From Glebionis coronaria (lineage: Eukaryota; Streptophyta; Magnoliopsida; Asterales; Asteraceae), in assembly GCA_025667525.1 (NCBI GenBank), contig CM046876.1, forward strand, positions 565,871,469 to 565,935,468: 64,000 bases of DNA, read 5' to 3'. Positions within the stretch are counted from its first letter, which is position 1. Every line of letters begins with the position of its first letter. Below, one piece after another: positions 45,511 to 58,300 of the stretch. The notes under the pieces are model-generated. The model ran no database searches, was not told where the DNA came from, and was given only the letters and a program-made list of their open reading frames with translations. Position numbers and translations under genes: made by a program.

Positions 45511-48500
45511 TGATTGTAGTGTTTTACTACTCTTTAGGAAAAAGAGCGTACATAGGGAAAGTATTAAGTGATGATTTAGGAAAATCAAACACTAATGACC
45601 CTTAGAGGTGAAAGTTCGTTTCCCAAGGAGGTATATATGTGTGTGAAAAACTTGTAAATGATTTGAGATTAATATTGAAGAAAGAAGGGATGAGAAAATA
45701 GAATGACGGATACGTGAAAATTATTACTACCACGACTAAATTAAAAACCGTAAAAAGTGACAAAATAAAAATTAATTCTAAAATTTCCCAAAAATTACCA
45801 AAAATCAATAAAAACAAACTAAGAGATTACAAATGATCAAAACTTTTTCAAACCTTTTAATTAATTAAATATTAGTTTTTAGATACTAATTATTAAAAAG
45901 TCCAAATAAAGATTTTTCACTTTGTAAACCTCAAAAATAACTTACTAAAAACTATTTTTTTGAATTTTCAAAACTAAGGAAAAATATTTTTAAATGATTA
46001 AAAACTATTAAAATATTAAAATAATTCTAGAAATTAAGAAAATGACGCTAAAATTAATCTAAGAGTTTTAAAAATCCAATTTTAATGTATTTGACCTAAG
46101 AAAAATATAAAAGTTGCAAAGATGTGAAAAATGAAATTTAATAATAAAATAATATTAAAATATTATTAAAAATCCAAAAATTATAAAAAATTCTAAAAAC
46201 ATGTAAACTGGTTTATTTTAACCTAAATAATCAGAAAATGAAAGTGAAATAACCAAAATACCCCTATTGGGCCCCCAAATGGGCTAAAAACAAAAACAGC
46301 CTATGAATTTTGGGCCCAAAAAGATGAAACTTAACCAAATAAGCTGAAAATCACTAGTTTAGCTTAAAATTCAATTCTAAACACAAAAGTCTGAAGGCCC
46401 AAAAGCTATAAGTGAGCTTATCACAGCTTATTAGAACAACAACTAATTATTAATGGGCATTTTGACCCATTAAGCTATAAGCCAATGTATAAGCTCTAAT
46501 TTGACACACAACCTTATTTTGAGATGCCTAAGAGATCTGTGAAAAGAAATTTCAAATAAGCTCAACCAATAAGTCAGAAATAAGCAAAGTAAGTTTTCAC
46601 TAAAAGACAAAATAGTCGACTTGGAGTTCTAGACCACCTCAGACCTTGAAATAAGTTGCAAAAGACTCTAAATGACTTAATTAAGACAAATCAACAAGGA
46701 AAAGTTCAATAAGTCAATCCAAATAAGCTGAATAAGCTGATAAGCACTATGTAAAAGTCAAAGTTATTGGTTTTCTAGTCAAAGTTCAAAGTCAACCCCT
46801 CAAATGCTCCAGTATGAACAAATGGGTCAAATAAGTAACACATATTACAAAATTAAAGTTGTTGAAGGTTTAAATAAGCTAGAACGGCTTATTGATAAGC
46901 TATCCCAAAAATAATACTAGCAGTGGCTAGCAGCAGGGGAAAGGAGTTCCCACTGCTTTGACTATTTGACTTGCAAATTTAGAGAGACCCAGTTGGATTC
47001 AAATGAAAATAAAGGCACCCTTACAACCAGTGAGTTGTAAGGAGTCAATATCAATCAAGAAATCACAATTTGGTTCAGTCAATAAGCACATAATAAGCAA
47101 ACAGTCACCAGATATAGCACAGACCTAGAAAATAAGCAGTTATGACAAAATAAGTAGTTTAAGCATGAATAAGCCAACCAAAATGAACCATATGCATACA
47201 AAAGCTATAAATAATTCCAATAAGCACAAATAAACTTGTTTCAAACACTGGATCAAATATTAGAAGCAGATTCAAGCTTATGCAATTACTGATGAATAAA
47301 GGCACTTTTTAAAATCCTTTTGCTAATCTAAATGACCACCAATCCAATTTTAAACATTCAAATCCCTTTCCCTGGTTATGTTAACTAAAACTTAGCAATT
47401 GTTAACCCTAGTCTACCATTAGATCTCGGTGTCCCCAAAAGTTTTGCCAAAAATACCAAGTTAATCAGATTTTATAGACCTTTGTTGGATTATGATGATT
47501 CAAACAACAAAAGTTGCAGATAAATACCAGGTAACACTTATGAAATAATAACCAACAATACACAACCAAATATACTCACTCAAGTTGCCTCAAACCTTGG
47601 TAAATCAGTTAACCCAAACACCCCTTTGGAAACTGACTTCTCAAGTTTTCAAAGGATTGTTATGATTTAACCCTCAAACCAAGATCTAATCAACCCTTAT
47701 AACAACAATCAAATCTCAGAAACACAAATCAACCACAATAACACACTTTCACAGTCAAATATCCAAAATTCATATAAATTTCAGAAAAATAAAAGGGAAT
47801 AAGAGATGCAAACCTCCAAAATGTACATCCACACTTTGGATTGTTTGAGCTGAGGTGCTAGCAAGAACAAGCACCGACTTCCAATAGCTGCTAAGAAGAA
47901 CAAACACAAAAGTTAACCAAAAACAGATTAGGACTTGATTTTTGAAAACAAGAGTTTTAAACCTTAAAACCTTTCCTCAAAATCAATCAAACATATAAAT
48001 GGAACTCAGACTTTAGCTAATCAAACACCAAACTTTCATATAACACAAAAGAGATTCAAAATTTTCAGAAACGAACTTTTATTTCATAAAAAGGAATTAC
48101 AAGGAATTAGCTAAAATCTGGAACAAAGGGACTCTCACATGTTGAGGTCTCCTTTTATAGGCCACAAGGGCTGCGTTTACAATGAGAAACCCTAGGTATA
48201 AAGTCTCTAAAATGCCCTTGAATGCTTCTAGACGTTTGTTGTTGATGAGCTGCTTAAATTGATCCAAAACGTTCATTTATGCTTTGGGGCTAAGTAATGA
48301 GTATGAGACGTTGATTTGGCCACGTGGCAATCCTTGGAGAGGAAGGTATGATGTGATAGGTGGACGGGTTTGAGTGTGGGGGCCATTGGGTGAGTGGGTG
48401 TGAGAATTTAGGCATGGGATTTGTTCGTGTGAGGGTGAATTATATTTTGGTGTAGGTAATTGTAAAAACCCCCTTGCTGGTAAAAAGTTATTGCTGGGTT

Positions 48501-49248
48501 CATATGTGTGAATAGTGCCACGTTTGATCCGATTTTAGTGGAGGATTTGTGTTTGGCGCGTGTTTGTTTAGTTTAAACTTTGGAAATGGCAACTTTAGTC
48601 CTTGTTCTTTGGTAGAAAGTGTATAATAAGTTTATTTTCCAAACAAACTTGTTTCCTTTGTTATTGAAGTTTCTGAATTTAGGTTTTGGCCACAAAAAGT
48701 TTCCAAAAGGGATTTTAGGGCTTTTAACACTTTGGCATATTTACAACTTTAGTCCTTTTGATATTTAATCCATTTTAAAAGGACTAGAAGTGTAATATTC
48801 TTGAACTTCATGGACTTCTTTAGATCTTGGACTTTATGAAGGATCATTCTTGACATTTTGGATTTGTTGAAGGGCTAATCTTGCCAATTCTTCAAACTTG
48901 GAGGATCTTTTTGTAATTTTGACAAACTTAAGGGACTAAACTTGTAATTATGAATATAAAAGGGTATTAAGCGTCATTTCTTCATGAATGAGGGCTCAAT
49001 CTTGTACATATTCAAGTCTTCAATGGTTTTTCTTTGATAATTCACAAACTAGGGCCCGGTTCATTGTGCGGCTTCGTTTCTCGTGTTCGTTTTTCCTTGT
49101 TTCTTGTGATCTTTTGTCTTTTTCATGATATCCATACCTAAAATACACAAGTAAACAAACACAAGCATATATATGGTATTTTATGACATTATTATGCATT
49201 TAAAGCCCGAAAAGAACGATGAGATCATGTATAAATGCCATCTCATCA
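45511..49248 (-). repeat. 3' LTR of the gag-protease gypsy element
   Basis: 3738 bp. TATA candidate TATAAAAG on the minus strand at about 48152-48159. The middle part is crowded with AATAAGC and AATAAGCT motifs (about 46320-47290). Confidence 0.9.
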
Positions 49249-51634
49249 CTCCCCCATACTAAACTATTACCGTGCCCTCACGTAATGCTAGAATAAAGTA
49301 TCTAAGCATCTCCAAAATTCAATTTTTATTACCCTTTATTGAAAAGTAAAAGACTTGCAACAATACTACGAAAATGTGTAAAGACATAATGTATGATTTT
49401 CATCACGTGTGTGACTTTTAGGGTCAATGAATAGAAACAATTGAATGTCCTATAGAGTAAAGTTCGCCATCCTTGATTGTCATACATTCCATGCTAAGTG
49501 CAAAAATGAGATCATTGTTGGTACAAGTCACAATGCTAACACTACTCTTACGTCCAAATTGTGTAATACTTTTTCTCCCTGCAATCCTAGTTATTATGAA
49601 AGGAAATGGGTTTCTAGAGTTTTTTAACTATTTGTCATGGATCACAAGTGATTGATATTGACTTATTTGAGTATTTATTAGTCCAAAAAAAGTAGCACGA
49701 TTTAATCGATAGTTAGCCGAAGGACAAAATCTTTTAAAACTGCTTCTCGTGTATCTCCTTAAGTTCATATCTTGGCATAACTCGTTTCACGAATTGAGAC
49801 CTTTCTCGAACCGATATTCGGCATGTACTTCATACTTCAAATCTTGGGAAGACGTTCTTGAAATTACGGTCTTCTCTTCATATATTGGAATTTCTTCACT
49901 CGACATTTTTGAGAGATTCTTCATACTTGGACCACGACTTCATCATTTTTATTCAATCTTTATTTTGGATTTTGATATACAACGATCCGCCTCCTTTTCG
50001 AACTTGGATATATTTATCCTCATACCTTGTTAGGGTCTTTATGGATAGACTTTGTCCATGATCTTTAGGGGAGTAATTGCTTTTCGTCGTGTGTCTTGAT
50101 CCTTCATATTGATTTTGGAATAATGATACTTCACATCATCTTGGATCTTTAGCAACAAAATAGAGCTCCTCATGCCTTGTTAGGGCCTTTTTGGATCTTC
50201 AGCAATCTTCGCATCCCGCTTCAATAAGTTATGCCTTGGCTATGAACTCTATTCAACCCCGAGCAACTTTAAAACGATCTTGTGCTAGAACCTAAGTAAC
50301 CTTTCAAATAGTACGACCTTACTTATTGCAATTATTTTTATTCCTAATGCATTGATCTTATGGGAGAAAAAGCCACAATTAATAACATATGAATTCTTGA
50401 AAGAACATTCTCATGTTCTATGTTTAGCATGATCACTTGTCTAACTCTATCATTTCTCGTTCTTCACTATTTAAAGACCTCTAATTAAAGAGACTCATGA
50501 ATACTTAGCCATGCAAGTCAAAATTAAGCCAAATTTGGATTAGCTTTCATTAAGACTATATCAAATCAAAGTTTTGGGTTTTCAAGCCACCTATAGGATC
50601 TTGCACTTTCTTGGACATTTTCAAGTTTAGAGAATGCATTTTATAGTTCCCTTGATAAGTGACTTTCTAGGATCAATTATAGGAACTTGCGAAAAGTTCT
50701 TGTTCTTAACCCGTATGAGCTAAGACTTTCGTGTTTTAAGGTTCCCTATATAAAAGTCTAGCAAAACTTGATTCGAGCGGGTTAAGGAATGTAAAGGGCT
50801 CCAAATGCCCATCAAGTCAAAAATTAGCTCTTATTCTACCCATCAGAAAATATACATTCGTGTCTTAAAAACACTTATGAAAACTAAGAAAAAAATTTAA
50901 AATTTTGCCATTTTTAGCCTTATTAGCAACAAAACAAAATGTTGAAACCTTATTAGCAACAAAACAAAATGTTGAAAGTTGGAAAATGTGAGGGCGTAGC
51001 ATAGCAAGTATCTATTCACCCCCATACTAAAATTAAACATTGTCCTCAATGTTTCGAGTCTAAAGGTGGAGCACTCCATACTAGAGACGAAGAGTCGAAT
51101 GCTTAGGATCTAGCATGGAAAGGGTGGTCAACAATATATCTAAAGCTGTTTATGAATTAGGCTAAAAGATAATTGTTAGAACAATAAAGGATATGTCATG
51201 GATTCGTGAAAAACTCTTCAAGCAAACGATCGAGGCTCACGTAAACGAACACAGGAGTCTTCAATCGTAGCGATGATGATGATCTAGATAACACATTCAC
51301 AAACAACCACGAGACAACGAGTTGGAAGGGCACAAATCCCCTCTCATTAAACTATTAGAAAGTGATAATATATACAATGGATAAGCATGGGATCTCCCTC
51401 ACGAGGCACCTCGTTTTTTATTACCGAGTCATGAGCTCGACTCGATCCCCTCTAAATGTGATCATTTAGGGAAAATCTTGGTATGGTCAATTTTTTGTGG
51501 GGCTTACATGATAAACAAGGCCCAAAAAGCAACCGGTAATAGGGACTAAGTCCTTTGATGATGCAAAATACCGGGATCGAAGATGGCGTCTTCGTTTTCA
51601 TTGGATAAACAAATTAACGCCACTTCAAAATGTG
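49249..51634 (-). other. 3' non-coding region of the gag-protease element
   Basis: Begins with the polypurine tract at 49249-49262. The stretch 49730-50330 matches 29300-29880 of the pol-only element. A 30 bp tandem duplication (CCTTATTAGCAACAAAACAA...) lies at 50918-50977. No coding was recognised; short plus-strand frames here follow no family. Confidence 0.6.
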
Positions 51635-52357
51635 TCATAAACTCAAAGAGTTGAAGAAAATAGATGAGAAGTAGAAGGGTGGGACAATGGGTAAGACAAA
51701 ATTTTGAGCTACTCGAGGTAGACTCGCACCAAGCATATAGATATAGTTTCCATTTATTAAATCGGTGGAAGACCGAGATTTCCCTTTACATGGAATTCCG
51801 GGATCAAATATCTCGTCCTCGATGGAAAAAGATGAGGGAACATAAGGGGCTTCCCCCATACTCAAACCACACAAAGCATCATCAAAAGGAGAAGACGAGC
51901 TTGTAGCACTCAAAACACGTGGTGATGACGGAGTTAGATTTGTAGAAAAATCTTTTAAATCACATTCAAAATCTTTTCCTTTTTTATCTTTTAAACTCTC
52001 CTTATGAAAACCCGTTTTGATTATGTCGAAAACATTTGGTGTTTCTACGACGATGTTAGACACACTAAAAATTCTCACATTTAAAAACCGTTTTGGTGGT
52101 GGTAAGTTCTCAAAGCGTTTGTCAACAAAGAAAACCTCCCCATCGGGGTCAACATATTCGTCATCCGAAGAATCCTCCGTAGAAATCAACTTATCAACAC
52201 TTTTCAAGAATGAATGTTCGAGGTGAGGCGAAAGAGTTTTCGATTCAAGTATTGACGGTTTCTTGATTGTAGGCTTAACACTCATAACCTCCACCGGCGG
52301 AGGGAATGGTCGTTTTTCGCGACATTTCCTAAAACTCTTGGCGAAAATTCTTTGCAA
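51635..52357 (-). CDS. Unassigned frame downstream of protease in the gag-only element
   Basis: A 240-codon minus-strand frame occupies the place where RT would begin. Its start, with a Pro-rich stretch and then KPLSPHLE/LEHSFL-like wording, resembles the linker that precedes RT in related elements. After that come acidic Ser/Asp-rich sequence (STEDSSDDEYVDPDGE) and a tail with no RT, RNase H or integrase motif. It overlaps the protease frame and is offset from it, so expression would need a frameshift or a separate start. It may be remnant linker fused to unrelated sequence left by the pol deletion. Confidence 0.5.
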   Translation of the reverse strand: MQRIFAKSFRKCREKRPFPPPVEVMSVKPTIKKPSILESKTLSPHLEHSFLKSVDKLISTEDSSDDEYVDPDGEVFFVDKRFENLPPPKRFLNVRIFSVSNIVVETPNVFDIIKTGFHKESLKDKKGKDFECDLKDFSTNLTPSSPRVLSATSSSSPFDDALCGLSMGEAPYVPSSFSIEDEIFDPGIPCKGKSRSSTDLINGNYIYMLGASLPRVAQNFVLPIVPPFYFSSIFFNSLSL

Positions 52358-52794
52358 ATGACATTGGTTGAATCACCATGGTTTAAAGTTGCAATAGAAT
52401 AGACATGAGAAAGCTTGGAGTTTTGTGTTGCATTGATGACAAGTTCTTCTTCATTGAAACGAAGGGTGATTTTTCGAGCATGAACATCAATAAGTGCTCT
52501 CGATGTATCCAAAAATGAACGACCCAAAATGAGAGGAACTTTTCGATCGATGGGAATGTCTACAACGATAAAGTCCACGGGATAGTAAAACTTTCCAACT
52601 TTGACGAAGACGTCCTCGGCTACTCCACATGCTAAAATCGTAGAATGATCGGCCATCTTGATGGACATGTTCGAAGGAGTAAGAGCCGGAAGCGAAAGAG
52701 ATTTGAAAATCTCAAGAGGAATCAAGTTGATACTAGCACCAAGATCGTCCAAGGCGTAGCATTCCTCCATATCTTGAATTGCACACGGAATCAA
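52282..52794 (-). pseudogene. Retroviral-type aspartic protease of the gag-only element
   Basis: The protease cleaves the gag polyprotein. The active-site loop reads ALDDLGASINLIP near the start, a form common in plant gypsy proteases. The flap-side region (FIVVDIPIDRKVPLILGRSFL) and a C-terminal beta segment follow. It is in the same frame as the gag tail ending at 52819. Only an in-frame TAG separates them, so the two were probably one frame. Confidence 0.8.
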
Positions 52795-52818
52795 AATTTT
52801 ACTGGGATCACCAACTTT

Positions 52819-53349
52819 TTAGGGTATGCGGCTAAGAAAAACCGATGAACAACTAGACGATTGTTGTAACTTCTCTTTGTTATTCAACATAATTTTGAAG
52901 TTTGCGGCAAATCGAGGCATCGTGATAAGAGCGTCGGCAAAACTTATGTTAGAATGTATATCACGAAATATTTTCATAAAAAGTTCAAATTGATAATTAT
53001 CCCGTTCTTGTGCCTTTTCCTTGTTACGTCTCGAAGGGTAAGGTAAGGGTGGTGTGGGTTGGACATTAGGCAACGGCCTTGTAATCTCGGGTTCCATAAT
53101 AGGTATTAGTTCAACCGTAGGTGTGGTATGAGCGGTACTTCGTGGGCTTGTGATATGCTCCTTTTCGACCATCACCTCGGGCTCTTTCTCGATTTCCTTC
53201 TCCGTGTAAGTACTTGGACGAGAGATTGGTTCCTTGAAAGTTTTACCACTACGTGTAGTAATAACCTTCATTTCTCCCTTCGGGTTTGCAATGGGATCAC
53301 TAGGAAGACCACCCGAGGAAGAGGGTTTACACATGATTGCTTCAAACAT
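52819..53349 (-). pseudogene. Gag C-terminal/linker region
   Basis: A Pro/Glu-rich linker (KVITTRSGKTFKEPISRPS and similar) ends in the conserved block before protease (DIHSNISFADALITMPRFA). It is in frame with the protease at 52794 and ends at a TAG at 52819-52821. It is offset from the gag core upstream. Confidence 0.75.
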
Positions 53350-53393
53350 TTTTGCTATTCGGTCTTAAAATTTTGATTGCCTAGCATCCGCTT

Positions 53394-54889
53394 TTAACAG
53401 CTCTTGCTTAATCTCATGTTGTCCTTGTCCATCTTTTGTTGATTTTCTTGAAGACGTTGAACGTCTCCTTCCATTTTATTAGCATGAGTCTTAAGTTCAT
53501 TAGCAAGTTCGTTTTTAAGCTCGTTTTTCAACTCGGATCTTAAGCTAATCATCTCACGTTGCATATTATCAAACTTAGCATCGTTTGCTTTTGCATAATC
53601 CAAAAATTCCCTATTAAGATTTTTAGTGTGAGCATTTTGAAAACCTTGTGTAGTGTTTTGAAAATCACGCTTTTGGTTTTGGTTTGAAACTTGTCCATTA
53701 CCACTTTGGTAATTCCCTTTGTTGTAATTACGTGAATCGCCTTGATAACCACCATTTTGATTGTTGTTTCGATAGTTGTTAGCATTTTGATTTGATGGAG
53801 CTTGATTTGGGCGGGAACCTTGGCCGTTTTGGTTATAAGTTCCTGTTGCTACATAAGCACTCGAAGTGTTACCACCGGCGGTAATGCACTCGGAAAGATC
53901 ATGAGCTCCACCACAAGATAAACAACTCTTTTCAACCGCTTTAACCGATGCGGAATTCAAAGCATCTTGTGCTTTCCAATGTGTCATATGCGTCGAAAAC
54001 CTATCGAAAAACCGATTTTCCTCATTTGCTTCATCATGTAAGGCATTAATGTTACGAGACGATGACGATGATGACGAATCCATATTGGCAACACTCGGTA
54101 TGTTACGAGGGTTATAAACATTAGATCTATTCTCGATAATCTTTAAAGCTTCATCGGTCGTTTTGCACAAAAAATTACCACCCGCGGCGGCATTCAAATA
54201 ATCTCGTTCATGATCATTAAGCCCATTGTAAAAAGTATCAATTTGATGTAATTCCGAAAAATCATGGTGTGGACATTCATGTAACATTTCCTTAAATCGT
54301 TCCCATGCAATTGAAAAACATTCATTATTACGTTGTGTAAACCTTGAAATCTCATTTTTCAAATGTGTTGTTTTAGATGGTGGAAAAAATTGGTTCACAA
54401 ACTTAGAGACAAGATCACCCCATGTCAAAATCGAATTTTGTGGTTCTTTCTCGAGCCAAATTTTTGCGGGTCCATCCAACGAGTATGGAAACACATCATC
54501 TTAATGGCGTCATGTGGAACATCCTTAAACTTGCTTATTGCAGTAAGACGATTAAAATTCCTTATGTGGTAATACGGGTTTTCTTTTTCATGACCTCTAA
54601 ACTTGTTTGCTTGCAACATCGACATTAAACCCGTCTTAATCTCGAAATTCTCCGCAAGGATGGCGGGAATCACAATAGCTTCTCCAAAACCCTTGGTGGG
54701 TGCTTGAAGCAACTCCATCATAGTACGATTAGCCATGGCGACTATTGGTTCTACAACGGGTTCGACAATTGGAGTTTGTTCTTCAATCAAAGGCTCTTGA
54801 TTTCCTTGACTTTGACGACGTTTACGAGCTTGTTTTGCTTGATTACAAGTTAGCATAAACTTGACGAAGAATGGGAGGTGAGCAAACAA
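53394..54889 (-). pseudogene. Gypsy gag polyprotein, frameshifted
   Basis: Gag forms the virus-like particle that packages the element RNA. The N-terminal frame (54889-54425) holds the start of the capsid region (MMELLQAPTKGFGEAIVIP). The next frame (54494-53394) holds the retrotransposon-gag core (SLDGPAKIWLEKE, WGDLVSKFVNQFFPPSKT) and a Cys motif CLSCGGAHDLSEC of zinc-knuckle type at about residue 190. Asn/Gln-rich sequence and a Lys-rich coiled region follow. The core is displaced by one base from the N-terminus near 54490, and the second frame has no ATG at its start. The protein is therefore broken, though most of it is preserved. Confidence 0.88.
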
Positions 54890-55368
54890 GATTCTTTTTG
54901 GATGTTTTGTGGATTTTCATTTTTTTTTGTGTTTTTGCTTGTTTTTAATTTTTTTGGATTTTTGTGTGTATTTGTAGACAACAATCTACCAAATCTCTCC
55001 TCGAATCAAACTCTTGATTAAAGAAGCCTCAAAAGAATGAAAACGATCATGTGGAGTGAACACCTTCGAATGACTTCGGAACTTTGGTGAAAACCAAATT
55101 ATTCAAGAGGGTTTAATCACAAAGAAACCAAACAAATATATATGATACGTAATAACACCTTCGAATGACTTTGGAACTTTGGTGAACACCTTCGAATGAC
55201 TTTGGAACTTTTGTATTTGTTGTGATACTTAATAAAATATAGTAATAATAATTTCGCAAGAAAAACGAAAAAAAACCGATAATACGTATTAGTAGAGTTC
55301 TACTAATATAAATACTATTTATGGCTAATATTAAAAACAAAATGACAAATTAATCATGACACACCTCC

Positions 55369-55383
55369 CCGGCAGCGGCGCCA
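55369..55383 (-). promoter_or_regulatory. Primer-binding site of the gag-protease element
   Basis: TGGCGCCGCTGCCGG on the minus strand, four bases from the 5' LTR, identical in sequence to the site at 34095-34109. Confidence 0.85.
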
Positions 55384-55387
55384 AAAA

Positions 55388-58300
55388 TGATTATGGTGTT
55401 TTACTACTCTTTAGGAAAAAGAGCGTAAATAGGGAAAGTATTAAGTGATGATTTAGGAAAAATCAAACACTAATGACCCTTAAAGGTGAAAGTTCGTTTC
55501 CTAAGGAGGTATATGTGTGTGAAAAACTTGTAAATGATTTGAGATTAATATTGAAGAAAGAAGGGATGAGAAAATAGAATGACGGATACGTGAAAATTAT
55601 TACTACGATGACTAAATTAAAACCCGTAAAAAGTGACAAAATAAAAATTAATTCTAAAAATTCCTAAAAAATTACCAAAAATCAATAAAAACAAACTAAG
55701 AGTTTATAAATGATCAAAAGTTTTTCAAACCTTTTAATTATTTAAATATTAATTTTTAAATGCTAATTAAAGCCCTAAAAATCCAAATAATTATTAAAAA
55801 GTCCAAATAAAGATTTTTCACTTTTTAAACCTCAAAAATAACTTAAATAAACTAAAAAATATTTTTATGAATTTTTAAACTAAGGAAAACTATTTTTAAC
55901 TGATTAAAAACTATTAAAATATTAAAATAATTCTAGAAATTAAGAAAATGATGCTTAAATTAATCTAAGAGTTTTTAAAATCCTATTTTAATGTATTTGA
56001 CCTAAGAAAAATATAAAAGTTGCAAAAATGTGAAAAATGAAATTTAATAATAAAATAATATTAAAATATTATTAAAAATCCAAAAATTATAAAAAATTCT
56101 AAGAACTTGCAAACTGGTTTATTTTAACCTAAATAATCAGAAAATGAAAGTGAAATTACCAAAATACCCCTATTGGGCCCCCAAGTGGGCTAAAAACAAA
56201 AACAGCCTATGAAAATGGGCTTTTGGGCCCAAAAAGATGAAATTTAACCAAATAAGCTGAAAATCACTAGTCTAGCTTAAAATTCAATTCTAAACACAAA
56301 AGTCTGAAGACCCAAAAGCTGAAAGTGAGCTTATCACAGCTTAATAGAACAACAGCTTATTCTTAATGGGCTTTTTGGCCCATTAAGCTATAAGCCAATG
56401 CCATAAGCTCTAATTTGACACACAACCTTCTTTTGAGATGCCTAAGAGATCTGTGAAAAGAAATTTCAAATAAGCTCAACCAATAAGTCAGAAATAAGCA
56501 AAGTAAGTTTTCACTAAAATACAAAATAGTCGACTTGGAGTTCTAGAACACCTCAGACCTTGAAATAAGTTGTAAAAGACTCCAAATGACTTAATTAAGA
56601 CAAATCAACAAAGAAAAGTTCAATAAGCCAAGCCAAATAAGCTGAATAAGCTGATAAGCACTTATGTAAAAGTCAAAGTTATTGGTTTTCTAGTCAAAAC
56701 TCAAAGTCAACCCCTCAAATGCTCCAGTATGAAGAAATGGGTCAAATAAGTAACACCTATTACAAAATTAAAGTTGTTTCAGGTTTAAATAAGCTAGAAG
56801 ATAAGCTGTCCTAAAAATAACACTAGCAGTGGCTAGCAGCAGGGGAAAGGAGTTCCCACGGCTTTGACTATTTGACTTGCAAATTTAGAGAGATCCAGTT
56901 GGATTCAAATGAAAAAAAGGCACCCTTACCACCAGTGATTTGTAAGGAGTCAATATCAATGAAGAAATCACAATTTGGTTCAGTCAATAAGCACAGAATA
57001 AGCAAACAGTCACCAGATATAGCACAAACCTAGAAAATAAGCAGTTATGACAAAATAAGCAGTTTAAGCATGAATAGCGAACCAAAATGAACCATATGCA
57101 TACACAAGCTATAAATAAGTCCAATAAGCACAAATAAACTTGTTTCAAACATTGGATATAAAAGATTAGAAGCAGATTCAAGCTTATGTAGTTACTGATG
57201 AACAAAGGCACTTTTTAAAATCCTTTTGCTGATCTAATTGACAACCAATCCAATTTTAAACCCTCAAATCCCTTTCCCCGGTTATGTTAACTAATACTTA
57301 GAACTTTTTAACCCTAGTCTACCCTTAGATCTAGGTGTCCCCAAATTTTTAGCCAAAAATACCAAGTTAATCAGATTTTATGGACCTTTGTTGGATTATG
57401 ATGATTCAAACCACAAAAGTTGTTGACAAATACCAGGTAACACTTATGAAATAATAACCAACAATAAAAAACCAAATATACTCACTCAAGTTTCCTCAAA
57501 CCTTGGTAAATCAGTTAACCCAAACACCCCTTTGGAAATTGATTTCTCAAGTTTTCAAAAGATTGTTATGATTTAACCCTCAAACCAAGATCTAATCAAC
57601 CCTTATAACAACAATCAAACGTCAGAAACACAAATCAACCACAATAACACACTTTCACAGTCAAATATCTAAATTCACCAAAATTCATATAAATTTCAGA
57701 AAAATAAAAGGTAATAAGAGATGCAAATCTCCAAAATGTACATCCACACTTTGGATTGTTTGAGCTGAGGTGCTAGCAAGAACAAGCCCCAACTGCCAAT
57801 AGCTGCTAAGAAGAACAAACACAAAAGTTAACCAAAAACAGATTAGGACTTGATTTTTGAAAACAAGAGTTTTAAACCTTAAAACCTTTCCTTAAAATCA
57901 ATCAAACATATAAATGGAACTCAGACTTTAGCTAATCAAACACCAAACTTTCATAAACACAAAAGAGAATTCAAAATTTTCAGAAAACCAACTTTTATTT
58001 CATAAAAAGGAATTACAAGGAATTAGCTAAAATCTGGAACAAAGGGACTCTCACATGTTGAGGTCTCCTCTTATAGGCCACAAGGGCTGAGTTTACAATG
58101 AGAAAACCTAGGTATAAAGTCTTTGAAATGCCCTTGAATGCTTCTAAATGTTTGTTGTTGATGAGCTGTTTAAATTGATCCAAAACGTTCATTTATGCTT
58201 TGGGGCCAAGTAATGAGTATGAGACGTTGATTTGGCCACGTGGCAATCCTTGGAGAGGAAGGTATGATGTGATAGGTGGACGGGTTTGAGTGTGGGGGCC

